Part shown: piece by piece, positions 39,113-48,344 of the stretch
Layout: each line of letters opens with the position of its first letter
How positions within the stretch are numbered: the stretch's first letter is position 1
The notes under the pieces: model-generated
Seen by the model: only the letters and a program-made list of their open reading frames with translations
Database searches by the model: none
Told to the model about the DNA's origin: nothing
Origin: Campylobacter concisus
GTDB taxonomy: Bacteria > Campylobacterota > Campylobacteria > Campylobacterales > Campylobacteraceae
Length of the DNA: 64,000 bases
NCBI RefSeq assembly: GCF_902460845.1
Contig: NZ_CABPVS010000001.1
Location: 62,001 to 126,000, forward strand
Reading direction: 5' to 3'
Translations under genes and position numbers: made by a program

Positions 39113-40012
39113 TTATATTAGTTTTTTAAAGCCGTTGTCAAATTTCAGTGCATCTTGATGACACACATCAATACACCTACCACAAAGCGTACAATCAGCG
39201 CCAGCTATCCTAAAGATATTTTTGCTCTCGTCAAGCTTTGCTCCCTTTTTTGTCATAAAAAGTACGTGAGGCACTAGACAAACATCAGTGCAAACTAAGC
39301 AGTGATCGCATTTTTCTTTATCCCAGCTAACTTTTATGGCGTTTGGTTTAGCTAGCACCGAGTAAGTCGCTCCGATAGGACAGACATACCTGCACCAAGC
39401 TCTACGTGAGAAGAAAATTTCAACCATAAGCATGGCCACAACGAACCAAATAGCATGAAAATAGCCATAGATAATAAATCTTGAAAAAATCCCAACAACA
39501 TTAAAAATTTCAAATGTAAGGCTTGCACTAGCAAAGCTAAGGGTTAAAAATAAAATGGTGAAAACATATCGCCACTTTGTGTCAAAAACTCGTGGTTTTA
39601 CTATCTTTTTAGCGCGTAAATTTTCATGGATCTTCTCAGCTATTTCGCTTATTAATGAATATGGGCAGATCCAAGAACAAAAGCCTCTACCGCCAAAAAT
39701 GATATAAAAGGCCAAGATACTAAGTGAGCCAATTATTAAATTTACGTGGATTTCATGTGTCGCCAAAAAGACTTGCAGGCTCATAAAAGCATCTGCCAAG
39801 TGAAAACCAAATATCCTTGAGGCACTGATGTCGCCTTCTAAAATTTGTATATCAACTCTATATGAAAGCACAAATAAAAGATGGACTAGAATAATGCTAA
39901 ATATGCGCCAAAAACGTATACTAGGACGCTTTTTGCCATCTTTTGTAGTTGTGATTAACGTGCTTAGAAAGCTTACATTTCTAACCGTCGCACGAGTGTT
40001 ATATTTGTCCAT
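39113..40012 (-). CDS. nosH: NapH-like iron-sulfur membrane protein NosH
   Basis: 299 residues. Four to five TM helices; RGFCSWICPYSLISEI and RAWCRYVCPIGATY give the CxxxCP motifs on the cytoplasmic side. The C-terminus carries two [4Fe-4S] sites, CDHCLVCTDVC and CTLCGRCIDVC. Fits a quinol-oxidising membrane component that passes electrons to the periplasmic NosG, as NapH does with NapG. In epsilonproteobacteria nosG-nosH replace the nosR of other bacteria. Confidence 0.9.
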   Translation of the reverse strand: MDKYNTRATVRNVSFLSTLITTTKDGKKRPSIRFWRIFSIILVHLLFVLSYRVDIQILEGDISASRIFGFHLADAFMSLQVFLATHEIHVNLIIGSLSILAFYIIFGGRGFCSWICPYSLISEIAEKIHENLRAKKIVKPRVFDTKWRYVFTILFLTLSFASASLTFEIFNVVGIFSRFIIYGYFHAIWFVVAMLMVEIFFSRRAWCRYVCPIGATYSVLAKPNAIKVSWDKEKCDHCLVCTDVCLVPHVLFMTKKGAKLDESKNIFRIAGADCTLCGRCIDVCHQDALKFDNGFKKLI

Positions 40013-40014
40013 TT

Positions 40015-40476
40015 TTACTTTTTAAATTTAGAAATTTCATCAGCAAGGCTTTCAAGCTCGCTATCACTAACATTTGTAAGTAGCCCCTTCATAAGCGAGT
40101 TTTGCACCTTACCAGCTTTATAATCAGCTAGTTTTTTAAGTAATTCATTCTTACTTAGGTGTGTTATATCAGGAGCTACGACGCCTTTTGCATTTGCACC
40201 ATGACACGGAGCACAAGTTGTTAGATATTGCTTGCTAACGCCTTCATTGTGTACTTTAGCCACACTTAGACTTAGCTCTTTTACCTTTTTTAGCTCATCT
40301 TCGCTGGCAAATTCTTCACTAGACTTTGGCTGCTCTTTTGTAAAATTTTGCTCTACTTTTGGCTGAGCATTAGTTGCTACTTTTTCCTTTTTAGGCGGAG
40401 TCTGGCTTAACATAAAAACCATGATACCGCAAATTGCTACCGCTAAAATAATGGTTATAATCTTTCCTACTTTCAT
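40015..40476 (-). CDS. nosC2: Monoheme cytochrome c, NosC2
   Basis: 153 residues. N-terminal TM anchor (about 4-24), a charged linker, then a cytochrome c domain with heme motif CAPCH and a methionine ligand likely in GLLTNVSD-adjacent NSLMKG. Candidate electron carrier to NosZ. Shares one base with nosC1; named after the Wolinella succinogenes gene order. Confidence 0.88.
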   Translation of the reverse strand: MKVGKIITIILAVAICGIMVFMLSQTPPKKEKVATNAQPKVEQNFTKEQPKSSEEFASEDELKKVKELSLSVAKVHNEGVSKQYLTTCAPCHGANAKGVVAPDITHLSKNELLKKLADYKAGKVQNSLMKGLLTNVSDSELESLADEISKFKK

Positions 40477-41024
40477 TATTTGCTCCTAAATTGTGTATTA
40501 AAATCACTGATTTCTTTAGCTAAATTTCTGATTTCACTATCATCCATTTTTTTAACAAGGTCTCGCATCAAGACATTGACTTTCTCTTTATTTTTATAAG
40601 CATTTATCATTGTATAAATTTCATTTTCACTTTTTGTTAAAAGAGATGGCCCGATGATGCCATTTGCGTAATCATCGTGACAAGATGAACATTTTGTAAT
40701 GAAATTTTTGCTAAGTCTGCCCTTTATAAGTCTTAAATTTATAGTTTGAAGAGGGGTTCTTACCATTGCTAAAGCACCGATTTGACGGCTTACGTTATTA
40801 TCTTCAAGTCCAAATTTTACGCTCTTTTCGCCGTGCATATCGTATTTTATGAAGTCATTTTGTTTATTTGTACTTTGATTATTTTCTTTCTTTTCAACCT
40901 TTATGCTAGCGCTCGTGGCTACATTTATTGGTTGCTCGCTAGCTGCTTTTTGCGCCTTGTCATCACTCTTTTCACAGCCGACAAATAGCAAAGCAGCAGC
41001 CACTAAAGACATTATTAATCTCAT
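40476..41024 (-). CDS. nosC1: Monoheme cytochrome c lipoprotein, NosC1
   Basis: 182 residues. Lipoprotein signal with lipobox LFVGC (about residue 17), a low-complexity linker, and a class I c-type domain with heme motif CSSCH (about residue 112). Likely shuttles electrons between the NosGH module and NosZ. Overlaps nosG by 4 nt. Confidence 0.88.
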   Translation of the reverse strand: MRLIMSLVAAALLFVGCEKSDDKAQKAASEQPINVATSASIKVEKKENNQSTNKQNDFIKYDMHGEKSVKFGLEDNNVSRQIGALAMVRTPLQTINLRLIKGRLSKNFITKCSSCHDDYANGIIGPSLLTKSENEIYTMINAYKNKEKVNVLMRDLVKKMDDSEIRNLAKEISDFNTQFRSK

Positions 41025-41698
41025 TCTTTCTCCTTATAAATTTCATCATAACTCATTTTTGGGGCAATATTTATAATTTTTACAGGGCAAACCTCAGCAC
41101 ACACCCCACACCCAACACAGCCATGCTTTATGAGTGGCAAATTTGCTTCGCTCATTACTATTGCACTATCGCCAACTGGGCAAATGCTGGCGCAAAGGTC
41201 ACAAATTTGACCGATTTTGCCTTTTATCTTATCTTTTTCTGCCTCTTCCCTATCGTTATAAACTTTGCGAACAAGCAAATCTTCAACGCTATCTTCGCTT
41301 AGTTTTTCTCTTTTTAGGCACATACAGGCATTTGCATTACTCAAGACAGCAACGCCCATTTTCACATCATCAACAACTTTTGTAGCATGATCTAACGCAC
41401 CACTTGGACAGGCGAGCACACATGGGAAAAGATCACATAAATAGCAACCTCTCTTTTTAGGATCGATGTATGCTGTACCATTTGAATATCCATCTTTTAT
41501 ATCAAGCAAACTTATACTGTGATAAGGGCATACCTGCACACACTGACCACATTTAACACAAAGATCATCAAAGTCATCAACCGCACCTGGTGGTCTAAGA
41601 TAGAGTTTATCGCCACTACTTTTTGGCAAAATTTTACCTATGCCATATCCTGCGGCAGCTGCGACTGAGCCTAAGATTATAAATTTTCTTCTATCCAC
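41021..41698 (-). CDS. nosG: NapG-like periplasmic ferredoxin NosG
   Basis: 225 residues. Tat-type signal MDRRKFIILGSVAAAAGYG, then four [4Fe-4S] cysteine sets: CVKCGQCVQVC, CYLCDLFPC, CDLCASICP and CVGCGVCAEVCP. Belongs to the MauM/NapG family. Expected to take electrons from NosH and feed the cytochromes or NosZ. Overlaps nosD by 8 nt and nosC1 by 4 nt. Confidence 0.9.
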   Translation of the reverse strand: MDRRKFIILGSVAAAAGYGIGKILPKSSGDKLYLRPPGAVDDFDDLCVKCGQCVQVCPYHSISLLDIKDGYSNGTAYIDPKKRGCYLCDLFPCVLACPSGALDHATKVVDDVKMGVAVLSNANACMCLKREKLSEDSVEDLLVRKVYNDREEAEKDKIKGKIGQICDLCASICPVGDSAIVMSEANLPLIKHGCVGCGVCAEVCPVKIINIAPKMSYDEIYKEKE

Positions 41699-42947
41699 GC
41701 TTTGCCTTTAACGCGTTAAAATTTGAAGCATCAAGTGGTTTTATCCTTGGCGTGCTATCTTCAAGTAGCTTTACTGGCTCAGAAAATGGCGCGAGTTTAG
41801 CTAAGAAATTTAAGATACTAAAGACACTTGAGCCATAAAAAAACTGCAAATTCGGATAGTACTGCCAAAGCTGATCGGCATACGATAGGTGCATAAACGG
41901 CGTATCGCCATAGCCATCTTTATCTCTATCAAAGCTCTCATACTCATCATAATAATTTTTACTCCACCGATTTAATGCCATTTTATCGCCTGGAGTGTCG
42001 TTCGCAACGATATCCATATTGCCTATAAAATCATTATTTTCAAATATACTTGTCCCCTGAGTAGCGTGAAAATATACGCCAACTACGTTGTGTAAAATTT
42101 TATTGCCTAAGAAATTTATCGTTGAGCCTGGCTGAAAAGGCGAGTTATCAAGCAAAATTCCTCTCGCATTATAGATAAGTGTGTTATTTTCGATAGTAAA
42201 ATTTGAAACATCCTTTAGACCGATACCGATACCAAAAGCGCCGTCACTATCCATAACAAGATTATTTTTTATATTTGAGCCAGCTGAATACATAAAAAAC
42301 ATTCCGACCGCATTGCCGATAAAATCATTGTTTTCGACTAAATTTTGATTTGCATACATAAAATGAAGCGAATATCTGCCGCGGATCGCTTTATTTTTTA
42401 AAAATTTATTGTGACTTGCATACCATGCAACCATATCGCGACTATCATAAATATAATTACCCTCGATTAAATTTTCATGGCTATACCAGAGTCTAACCGC
42501 ATCACCTCTAAAGCCAAGACTGGCCCCTTTTTTAGAAGTGATGTTATTTTCAGTGATCTTTGAGCTACTGCACTCTTTAAAATCAACCCCAAAAAGCACA
42601 TCACTCAAGTCATTTTGCGTAATCAAGACATTATTTGCTTTATCACAGCCAATGCCAGCATCAAGCTCACCAAGGTCATTTCCGCTACCGCTTATCTTTA
42701 AATTTCTAAGCGTAACATTTGAGGCAATAATCTTTACAACTGTGCCTTTACCATTTCCTTTTATGTGAGCGTTTTTGCCCTCACCAACGATACTAAGCGG
42801 CTTATTTATAGTTATGCTTCCTTCATAGATGCCGTCCCCTAGCTTTATAACATCGCCAGGGCTAGCGTTGTTTATTGCATCTTGAAGTATATTTGCAGAG
42901 CTAAAAATAGGCAAGAAAGCAAGGGCAAAAATAAAAATTTTACGCAT
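41691..42947 (-). CDS. nosD: Periplasmic copper-binding/maturation protein NosD
   Basis: 418 residues. Signal peptide (1-18) and a right-handed parallel beta-helix made of repeated N-rich turns (CASH-type domain), e.g. NNVLITQNDL, NFTIENNTLIYN. NosD works with NosF and NosY to assemble the CuZ cluster of nitrous oxide reductase. Overlaps nosB by 8 nt. Confidence 0.92.
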   Translation of the reverse strand: MRKIFIFALAFLPIFSSANILQDAINNASPGDVIKLGDGIYEGSITINKPLSIVGEGKNAHIKGNGKGTVVKIIASNVTLRNLKISGSGNDLGELDAGIGCDKANNVLITQNDLSDVLFGVDFKECSSSKITENNITSKKGASLGFRGDAVRLWYSHENLIEGNYIYDSRDMVAWYASHNKFLKNKAIRGRYSLHFMYANQNLVENNDFIGNAVGMFFMYSAGSNIKNNLVMDSDGAFGIGIGLKDVSNFTIENNTLIYNARGILLDNSPFQPGSTINFLGNKILHNVVGVYFHATQGTSIFENNDFIGNMDIVANDTPGDKMALNRWSKNYYDEYESFDRDKDGYGDTPFMHLSYADQLWQYYPNLQFFYGSSVFSILNFLAKLAPFSEPVKLLEDSTPRIKPLDASNFNALKAKRG

Positions 42948-43695
42948 TTAGCTCTTTTTTCTTTGAAAATACTGCAAGTATGCAAAATACACTCATAGCA
43001 ATCATAACCCAAAATCCGATACTTGGATAAGAGTGCGTTGTAAATTGTGCGACGCTACCATCACCTAGAACTGTTGGCATAAATGGTTTAATCTTAAATG
43101 CACCCCACTCTTGCATATTGTGTCCATACCAATAAAGCCATCCTGCAAATGCACTCATAAATAACACAGGCGCGATAATGGTTGGAACCATAAGAAGTGA
43201 GTTAAATTTACCATTGTAATACAAAAATGCAAGCATACAAAGCGTTGAAATAAGCAAATAATAAGGCGCTATCGCTCGCTCTAAATTTCCGCCATGCTCC
43301 ATAGGATACATACCAATGTAGTGATTTATCGTATTCATCTCATGCACGTCACCACTATATCCATCTACATGAAAATATACAGGAATTCCATCAGGAAAGG
43401 CTGATTTTGGATAATTTGGAGCTTCAAGAGAGACGTACCAGATAGGAAAAGATGGCGTACCTATCTCTGCTTTTTGCTCGATCATCTTATGAAGATCGCT
43501 TGCTACATCTTTTGATAAAAGGTGATTTTTATACTGAAATGAGCTATAAAGATTATAGATACCGTAAGTATAAGATGGTAGTTCATCACCATCAGCTATA
43601 CGCTCTTTTGCTCCGTGCCAACCAAGAACAGGCAAAGTAAAACAAACAGTCATTAAGACAAGTGCAACAATGGTATAAATTTTATATTTACTCAT
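42940..43695 (-). CDS. nosB: NosB-type membrane protein of the epsilonproteobacterial nos operon
   Basis: 251 residues. N-terminal TM/signal (1-25), a periplasmic region (about 30-145) and two to three further TM helices (about 150-250). Sits right after nosZ as NosB does in Wolinella succinogenes clade II operons. Its role is not known; it may take part in electron transfer or maturation. Separated from nosZ by 83 nt containing a hairpin. Confidence 0.82.
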   Translation of the reverse strand: MSKYKIYTIVALVLMTVCFTLPVLGWHGAKERIADGDELPSYTYGIYNLYSSFQYKNHLLSKDVASDLHKMIEQKAEIGTPSFPIWYVSLEAPNYPKSAFPDGIPVYFHVDGYSGDVHEMNTINHYIGMYPMEHGGNLERAIAPYYLLISTLCMLAFLYYNGKFNSLLMVPTIIAPVLFMSAFAGWLYWYGHNMQEWGAFKIKPFMPTVLGDGSVAQFTTHSYPSIGFWVMIAMSVFCILAVFSKKKELNA

Positions 43696-43752
43696 GATCT
43701 CTCCTTTAAATTTTAAAATTTCATCTGCTAAAAATAAAATTTTAAAATTTAA

Positions 43753-43773
43753 AAAGGGGCAAAATGCCCCTTT
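43753..43773 (-). terminator. Hairpin between nosZ and nosB
   Basis: AAAGGGGC and GCCCCTTT form a perfect 8-bp GC-rich stem with a 5-base loop, followed on the minus strand by TTAAATTTT. It starts six bases after the nosZ stop. Partial termination here, or 3'-end protection of a nosZ message, would give more nosZ than accessory transcripts. Confidence 0.7.
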
Positions 43774-43778
43774 AAAAA

Positions 43779-46367
43779 CTACATACCAGCATTTTCATCT
43801 ACCCATTTTAGGTATTCGATGATATTTTTGATCTCTTCATCACTCATATGCTGATTTGGCATTCTAAGGTTAAAGTAATCAATCATTGATTTAATGTAGT
43901 CGTCATTATAGAACTTAGCAGGATCTTTGATAAATTCTGCTACCCATTTTTCGCCGTTTTCATGTCTTAGTAAAACGCCTGTTAGGTCTGGACCTGAGCT
44001 TACTTGACCGATAACGTGACAACCATTACAACCGCCTTTTAGATAAGCCTCTTCACCTTTTGCAACAGCTGGACTCATCGGAGTTGCGATCTCTTTAGCT
44101 AGGTTATTTTTAGCTTTTAAGCCAACGTCAGCTGTTTTTACCATGTATTGCCATACTTGGTACTCCCAAAGGATAGCGCCGTTTACGTCGCCTTTTTTAT
44201 AAGCTTCGTCAGCTTTAGCTTTTACCTCTTTGATGTGACCGTATTGATCAAGTGCGTCATCAACTAAAGCTTTTACTTTTGGATATTTCTCATAATGTTT
44301 CTCTTTTAGGTACTTAACAACCTCTTGGATAACATCATCAGTTGCTTTATTAGTTGCGATTACTTTGTCGTATTCGGCTTTTAAAGCTTCTGGACTTAGA
44401 GTTTTTAGCTTGTTATTCTTAGCAGATTCATATTTTTTATTTGGATCTTTAACAAGTAAATAACCCATCATCTCTAGGTGAAGCGCTGAACAAAACTCGG
44501 TGCAGTAGTATGGGAAGACACCTTCCATATCAGCTACGAAATTTACTGAAGCAGTTTTGCCAGGTTCAAGTGAAGCGTGAATGTTGTAAAGGTCGATGCC
44601 AAATCCGTGAGTCTCATCTTGAGCGCGCTCTAGGTTTGTTAAGTGAATTGTTACATTATCGCCTTTATTTACCTCGATGTGCTCTGGGTTGATGTGGCTT
44701 CTGATCATCGTCGCATAGACAGTTACATTTTTGCCATTTCTTTCAACTCTTTCTTGACCAGCTAGAGTTGCGTATGGGCTAGCCTCGCCTGTTCTTGAGT
44801 TTGTACCCATATTGTAAGTAAGCGCTGGAGCTAGTTTGCTAGCAGCGATTGATACAACATCGTGTGGCTCACCAAGTGGTATTGGCATATCATAGATTAG
44901 ATCCATTTTTGCACCAGTGATGTCTATTAGCTGGTGATTTTGTGGATGAAGTGGGCCAACTGGGCTAAAGCGATCGATTGAAAGTTTATCAAGAGCGATT
45001 GCATATTTGCCAACTGGTTTTGCTGATTTGCCCTCCATTGTATCAAGGTGTCCGATATTGTAGTGAACATTTATCTTATCAAGCACTTTTAAATTTTTAT
45101 AGTCCCATTTTACGATTTGACTATCAACGTAAAGTGAAGTATAAAGTACGCCATCTTGTGAGTCAAATGATGTATGCAGTGGTCCAAGGCCAAGTTCAAC
45201 TTGTCCGTGCATTGACTTTTCTCTATCTAAGATAGGAATTCCGTATGGGTCAGTGCCAGTATACTCTTTTTTATCAATTAGCTCTTTGATCTTTCTAAAG
45301 TCATAAACTGATGCGTGAGTATCAAGCTTACCGCCAATAATGATATATCTACCATCTGGGCTTACATCACAACCGTGTGGACTCTTTGACTCTGGGATCA
45401 AAAATAGCGCACCTGCTTTTACAGCAGCGTCTATTGTAACTACCTTGTGGCCATTTATAACTTTATAGTTTTTCTTGTCTTGAACAAGTTTTTCTAAAAT
45501 TTTCCAGTTATAAACGTGCAAGAAGTCAGTGTCATTTCTACTTGCACCTGCTTCAAATGGAGGGAGACCTTTTTCGATACCGCCAGTATACATCTCAGTA
45601 TTTATTGAGTTTGTAAAGCCCCAGCCGTAGCTCTCGCCCTTACCAGCATCACTTAGATCTTGCCAGTATGGTGGAAGCTCAAGAGAAAATGACTCTTTCT
45701 CATCGATCTTGCCTTTTGGATAGTCAAATTTCCAAAATGTTACAGCACCTCTATAGACTGCTTCATAGTCGTCTATTGAGTGGTAGTTGTTATCAAGTGG
45801 AGCTGCATATTGGCTAGCTTCGATAACGTACTCGCTATTTGGAGTAATGAAGCTACCGCCGTGCTCACTCTTCATGATAGGGTTTACAACGATTTGAGTT
45901 GTCTCAAAGTCATGCAAATTTATAACTGCGATTCTTGGGTTAGCTTTATCGTTGATAAATAGATAATCACCAACATACTCACCATTTTTCTCACTAAAAT
46001 TTGGGTGGTGTGTATCGCCCCATGTTATCTCTTTGCCCCTGATGTTGCCTTGTTTCAAAACAGCTTTTGACTCATTGTCATAGCCATATCCTTGCCAAGG
46101 CTCTGGCGTGAAAACGCCGATGTATTTATAAATTCTCATCGACGGAACGCCATAAACTAGCACTTGACCGCTTTGCCCGCCAGATGAAAAGACGATGAAA
46201 TCATCTTTTTTACCGCTAGGCTGATAAGTTTTAGCAGCTGCAAGGACATCTTTTTCGCTTAGCCCACGCTCTTTCATGACTTTTTCAAGGTCACTACTAG
46301 CAGCACAAGCAGTCGTTAAAGATAGCCCAAGCAACGCAGCACTTGCGACACAAAATAACTTTTGCAT
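43779..46367 (-). CDS. nosZ: Clade II nitrous oxide reductase with C-terminal cytochrome c domain
   Basis: 862 residues. Sec-type signal peptide (1-22) rather than the Tat signal of clade I enzymes. The seven-bladed propeller holds the CuZ-site histidines (e.g. DTHHPNFS, HGCDVSPDGR, LGPLHTSF, GEPHD). The cupredoxin CuA domain has CTEFCSALHLEMMG (about 618-632). A c-type heme domain is fused at the C-terminus with CNGCH at 780-784, as in epsilonproteobacteria. Reduces N2O to N2 in the periplasm, allowing anaerobic respiration. 12 nt after the NapL-like gene; ribosome site AGGAG. Confidence 0.97.
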   Translation of the reverse strand: MQKLFCVASAALLGLSLTTACAASSDLEKVMKERGLSEKDVLAAAKTYQPSGKKDDFIVFSSGGQSGQVLVYGVPSMRIYKYIGVFTPEPWQGYGYDNESKAVLKQGNIRGKEITWGDTHHPNFSEKNGEYVGDYLFINDKANPRIAVINLHDFETTQIVVNPIMKSEHGGSFITPNSEYVIEASQYAAPLDNNYHSIDDYEAVYRGAVTFWKFDYPKGKIDEKESFSLELPPYWQDLSDAGKGESYGWGFTNSINTEMYTGGIEKGLPPFEAGASRNDTDFLHVYNWKILEKLVQDKKNYKVINGHKVVTIDAAVKAGALFLIPESKSPHGCDVSPDGRYIIIGGKLDTHASVYDFRKIKELIDKKEYTGTDPYGIPILDREKSMHGQVELGLGPLHTSFDSQDGVLYTSLYVDSQIVKWDYKNLKVLDKINVHYNIGHLDTMEGKSAKPVGKYAIALDKLSIDRFSPVGPLHPQNHQLIDITGAKMDLIYDMPIPLGEPHDVVSIAASKLAPALTYNMGTNSRTGEASPYATLAGQERVERNGKNVTVYATMIRSHINPEHIEVNKGDNVTIHLTNLERAQDETHGFGIDLYNIHASLEPGKTASVNFVADMEGVFPYYCTEFCSALHLEMMGYLLVKDPNKKYESAKNNKLKTLSPEALKAEYDKVIATNKATDDVIQEVVKYLKEKHYEKYPKVKALVDDALDQYGHIKEVKAKADEAYKKGDVNGAILWEYQVWQYMVKTADVGLKAKNNLAKEIATPMSPAVAKGEEAYLKGGCNGCHVIGQVSSGPDLTGVLLRHENGEKWVAEFIKDPAKFYNDDYIKSMIDYFNLRMPNQHMSDEEIKNIIEYLKWVDENAGM

Positions 46368-46379
46368 TTACTCTCCTTT

Positions 46380-47216
46380 TTAAAATGAATTTATCTTTAA
46401 ACTCTTTATCTCATTGTCTAAATTTACGCCATTTAAGACGCCTTTATCTATAAAAATTCTTTTTATCTCATTGCTAAAAAGAGCCTTTTGCCCTTTTAGC
46501 TTAAGATCTTTGTCAAATTTATAGACTACTCCATCCCCATCACCTATGAAAATTTCATCCTCCATACACGCAAGAGCTGAAATTTTAGATTTTAAAACTT
46601 GTTTTTTGATTCCACTTTTAAAATCTAAAATTTCTCCATCTCTAAAGCCAAGCAAAATATCATTCCCTTTAAATTTACAGGCACTAAGTGGAGCAAAACC
46701 AACACGCTTTTTCTCTTTTAAATTAAGCTCTTTATCAAGCAAAAATGCTTTGCCATTAAAGCTCGTAAAAAATAGTTCATCATCAATTGGCAAAAGGCTT
46801 GAAATTTTATAAACATCTTTATAATTTTTAGTTAAAAGTTTATTTAGACTTTTATCAAAAACGCCTATGCTGACTTCATTTGCCATATCGCAAGCTACGT
46901 AAATTTTATTTTTAATTGCCGTAATTTGCGAAATTTTACAGCCGACATTTGGCATGGCAAATAAGAAATTTCTCTCATTTGCCACCTTAATAATCTCATT
47001 ATTTAAATTTGCGATATAAAAGAATTCTCCATCATTTCCGCACTCTTGATTTTTATAAATCGTCTCTTTTAGATCCAAATTTTTAATCTGCCCATCTTTT
47101 ATAAAAACGATGCTTTGGTTGCTTTCATTAATAAAGCAGCCTAATTGCTGGGCAAAAGCTGTTATCAAAAACAAACTTATACAAAGCAGAAATCTCATAA
47201 TCCAAGGCACTTTCAT
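46380..47216 (-). CDS. NapL-like periplasmic beta-propeller protein leading the nos operon
   Basis: About 278 residues from the ATG at 47216. Signal peptide (MRFLLCISLFLITAFA region), then a series of short beta-rich repeats (IKNKIYVACD, DDELFFTSF, KGNDILLGF, MEDEIFIGDG), which fits a WD40/PQQ-like propeller. Resembles NapL of epsilonproteobacterial nap clusters, whose role is unclear. As first gene before nosZ it is probably co-transcribed with it. The start is uncertain: in-frame TTG 47234, ATG 47219, 47216 or 47198 are all possible, the last just ahead of the signal peptide. Confidence 0.72.
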   Translation of the reverse strand: MKVPWIMRFLLCISLFLITAFAQQLGCFINESNQSIVFIKDGQIKNLDLKETIYKNQECGNDGEFFYIANLNNEIIKVANERNFLFAMPNVGCKISQITAIKNKIYVACDMANEVSIGVFDKSLNKLLTKNYKDVYKISSLLPIDDELFFTSFNGKAFLLDKELNLKEKKRVGFAPLSACKFKGNDILLGFRDGEILDFKSGIKKQVLKSKISALACMEDEIFIGDGDGVVYKFDKDLKLKGQKALFSNEIKRIFIDKGVLNGVNLDNEIKSLKINSF

Positions 47217-47238
47217 CATAAATTTAATAAGCAAAAAA

Positions 47239-47244
47239 ACTATA
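47239..47244 (-). promoter_or_regulatory. Candidate -10 box of the nos operon
   Basis: TATAGT on the minus strand in GTATGTATAGTTT, about 20 bases before the NapL-like start region. The dyad TTTTAAGAGTTAAG just upstream could be a regulator site but does not match the FNR or NssR consensus well. Confidence 0.35.
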
Positions 47245-47593
47245 CATACTTAACTCTTAAAAGCAAATTAGCGATTAATTTATTTTTTTAAGCTTTTAAA
47301 GAAAAATATCAATAAATTTTTTTAAATTTTATTATTTACATTATATAGACATTATGATTTAATCAATACTAATATAGTTTTAATAAAATTTATTATCTAT
47401 AAAACTCTTTATTTTAGGTATTTTATACATTAAAAATTAAATTATAAATAATTTATTAAAAAAATTATTTAAATTAAATAATTATATTAAGTAATGAGAA
47501 TTTTTCTCAGCGTTTAAGTAAAAAGCTAAATTTTATGTGTTTGATATATTTTTAACTTAAAGCCATTGGTAATTTAAATTTGTTTAAATAAGC

Positions 47594-47599
47594 TATAAT
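47594..47599 (+). promoter_or_regulatory. -10 box for moaC
   Basis: TATAAT, 20 bases before the ATG at 47620; ribosome site AAGGAGA between. Confidence 0.55.
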
Positions 47600-47619
47600 C
47601 CGCCAAAAAAGGAGAGATA

Positions 47620-48093
47620 ATGCTAACGCATTTAGATGAGAAAGATCGTCCAAAAATGGTCGATGTGAGCCCAAAAGATCCTACAAAAAGAGTAGCAACT
47701 GCTAGCGGGATCATCAAGATGAGTAAAGAGGCTTTTAGAGCGATAAAAGAAAATACTGGCAAAAAAGGCCCAGTTATCCAAACGGCTGTCGTTGCTGCGA
47801 TAATGGGAGCAAAAAAGACAAGCGAACTAATCCCGATGTGCCATCCACTAGCTATTTTAGGCGTGGATTGTGATATCGAAGAGCTATCTGAAATTTGTGC
47901 TTTTAAGCTTTATGTGAGCGTAAAAATAGAGGGCAAAACAGGCGTTGAGATGGAGGCATTAACTGGCGTAAGCGTGGGACTTTTGACCATTTATGATATG
48001 GTAAAAGCTATAGATAAAAGCATGGAAATAAGTAATATCGTGTTAGAGAGTAAAACAGGAGGAAAAAGTGGCGAGTATATGCGATCTAAATAA
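47620..48093 (+). CDS. moaC: Cyclic pyranopterin monophosphate synthase MoaC
   Basis: 157 residues. MoaC blocks: [31 protein letters not shown], and [22 protein letters not shown] near the C-terminus. Catalyses the second step of molybdopterin synthesis, needed for nitrate reductase, formate dehydrogenase and similar enzymes. First gene of a three-gene run; overlaps the next by 26 nt. Confidence 0.96.
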   Translation: MLTHLDEKDRPKMVDVSPKDPTKRVATASGIIKMSKEAFRAIKENTGKKGPVIQTAVVAAIMGAKKTSELIPMCHPLAILGVDCDIEELSEICAFKLYVSVKIEGKTGVEMEALTGVSVGLLTIYDMVKAIDKSMEISNIVLESKTGGKSGEYMRSK

Positions 48094-48334
48094 CAAAAAA
48101 GCAAAAATTGATTACCCAACGCATTGGGAATACAAAATAATATTTGACGCAGATGTCAATGTAGAAGAAAAGGTAAAAGAGATAGTAAAAGATAGAGAAT
48201 TTAAGCTAGTCTTTTCAAAATTTAGCAAAGATAAAAAGTACGCTAGCTATGACTTAGCCGTACTTGTTTTAAGCGAAGAAGAGAGGCTAGAGATATTTTC
48301 AGCACTAAAACACGAAGCAAAATACGTTTTATAA
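48068..48334 (+). CDS. DUF493 (YbeD-like) family protein
   Basis: 88 residues from a GTG at 48068, with AGGAGG five bases upstream inside the moaC 3' end. Short alpha/beta ACT-like fold: [55 protein letters not shown]. Similar to Helicobacter HP0495 and E. coli YbeD, whose functions are not settled (YbeD is linked to lipoate metabolism by context). Confidence 0.85.
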   Translation: MASICDLNNKKAKIDYPTHWEYKIIFDADVNVEEKVKEIVKDREFKLVFSKFSKDKKYASYDLAVLVLSEEERLEIFSALKHEAKYVL

Positions 48335-48344
48335 GGTAAAAGAT

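Larger units (their letters stand above)
47217..47619. other. Very AT-rich divergent promoter region between nos and moaC
   Basis: About 400 bp, extremely AT-rich, with no coding frame. The left side has a candidate -10 box for the nos operon, the right side one for moaC. No DnaA-box cluster, tRNA or repeat was seen. Confidence 0.6.

Noticed and set aside
47235-47619. Very AT-rich region as a possible replication origin
   Set aside because: No cluster of DnaA boxes, no dnaA or dnaN nearby; better explained as a divergent promoter region.
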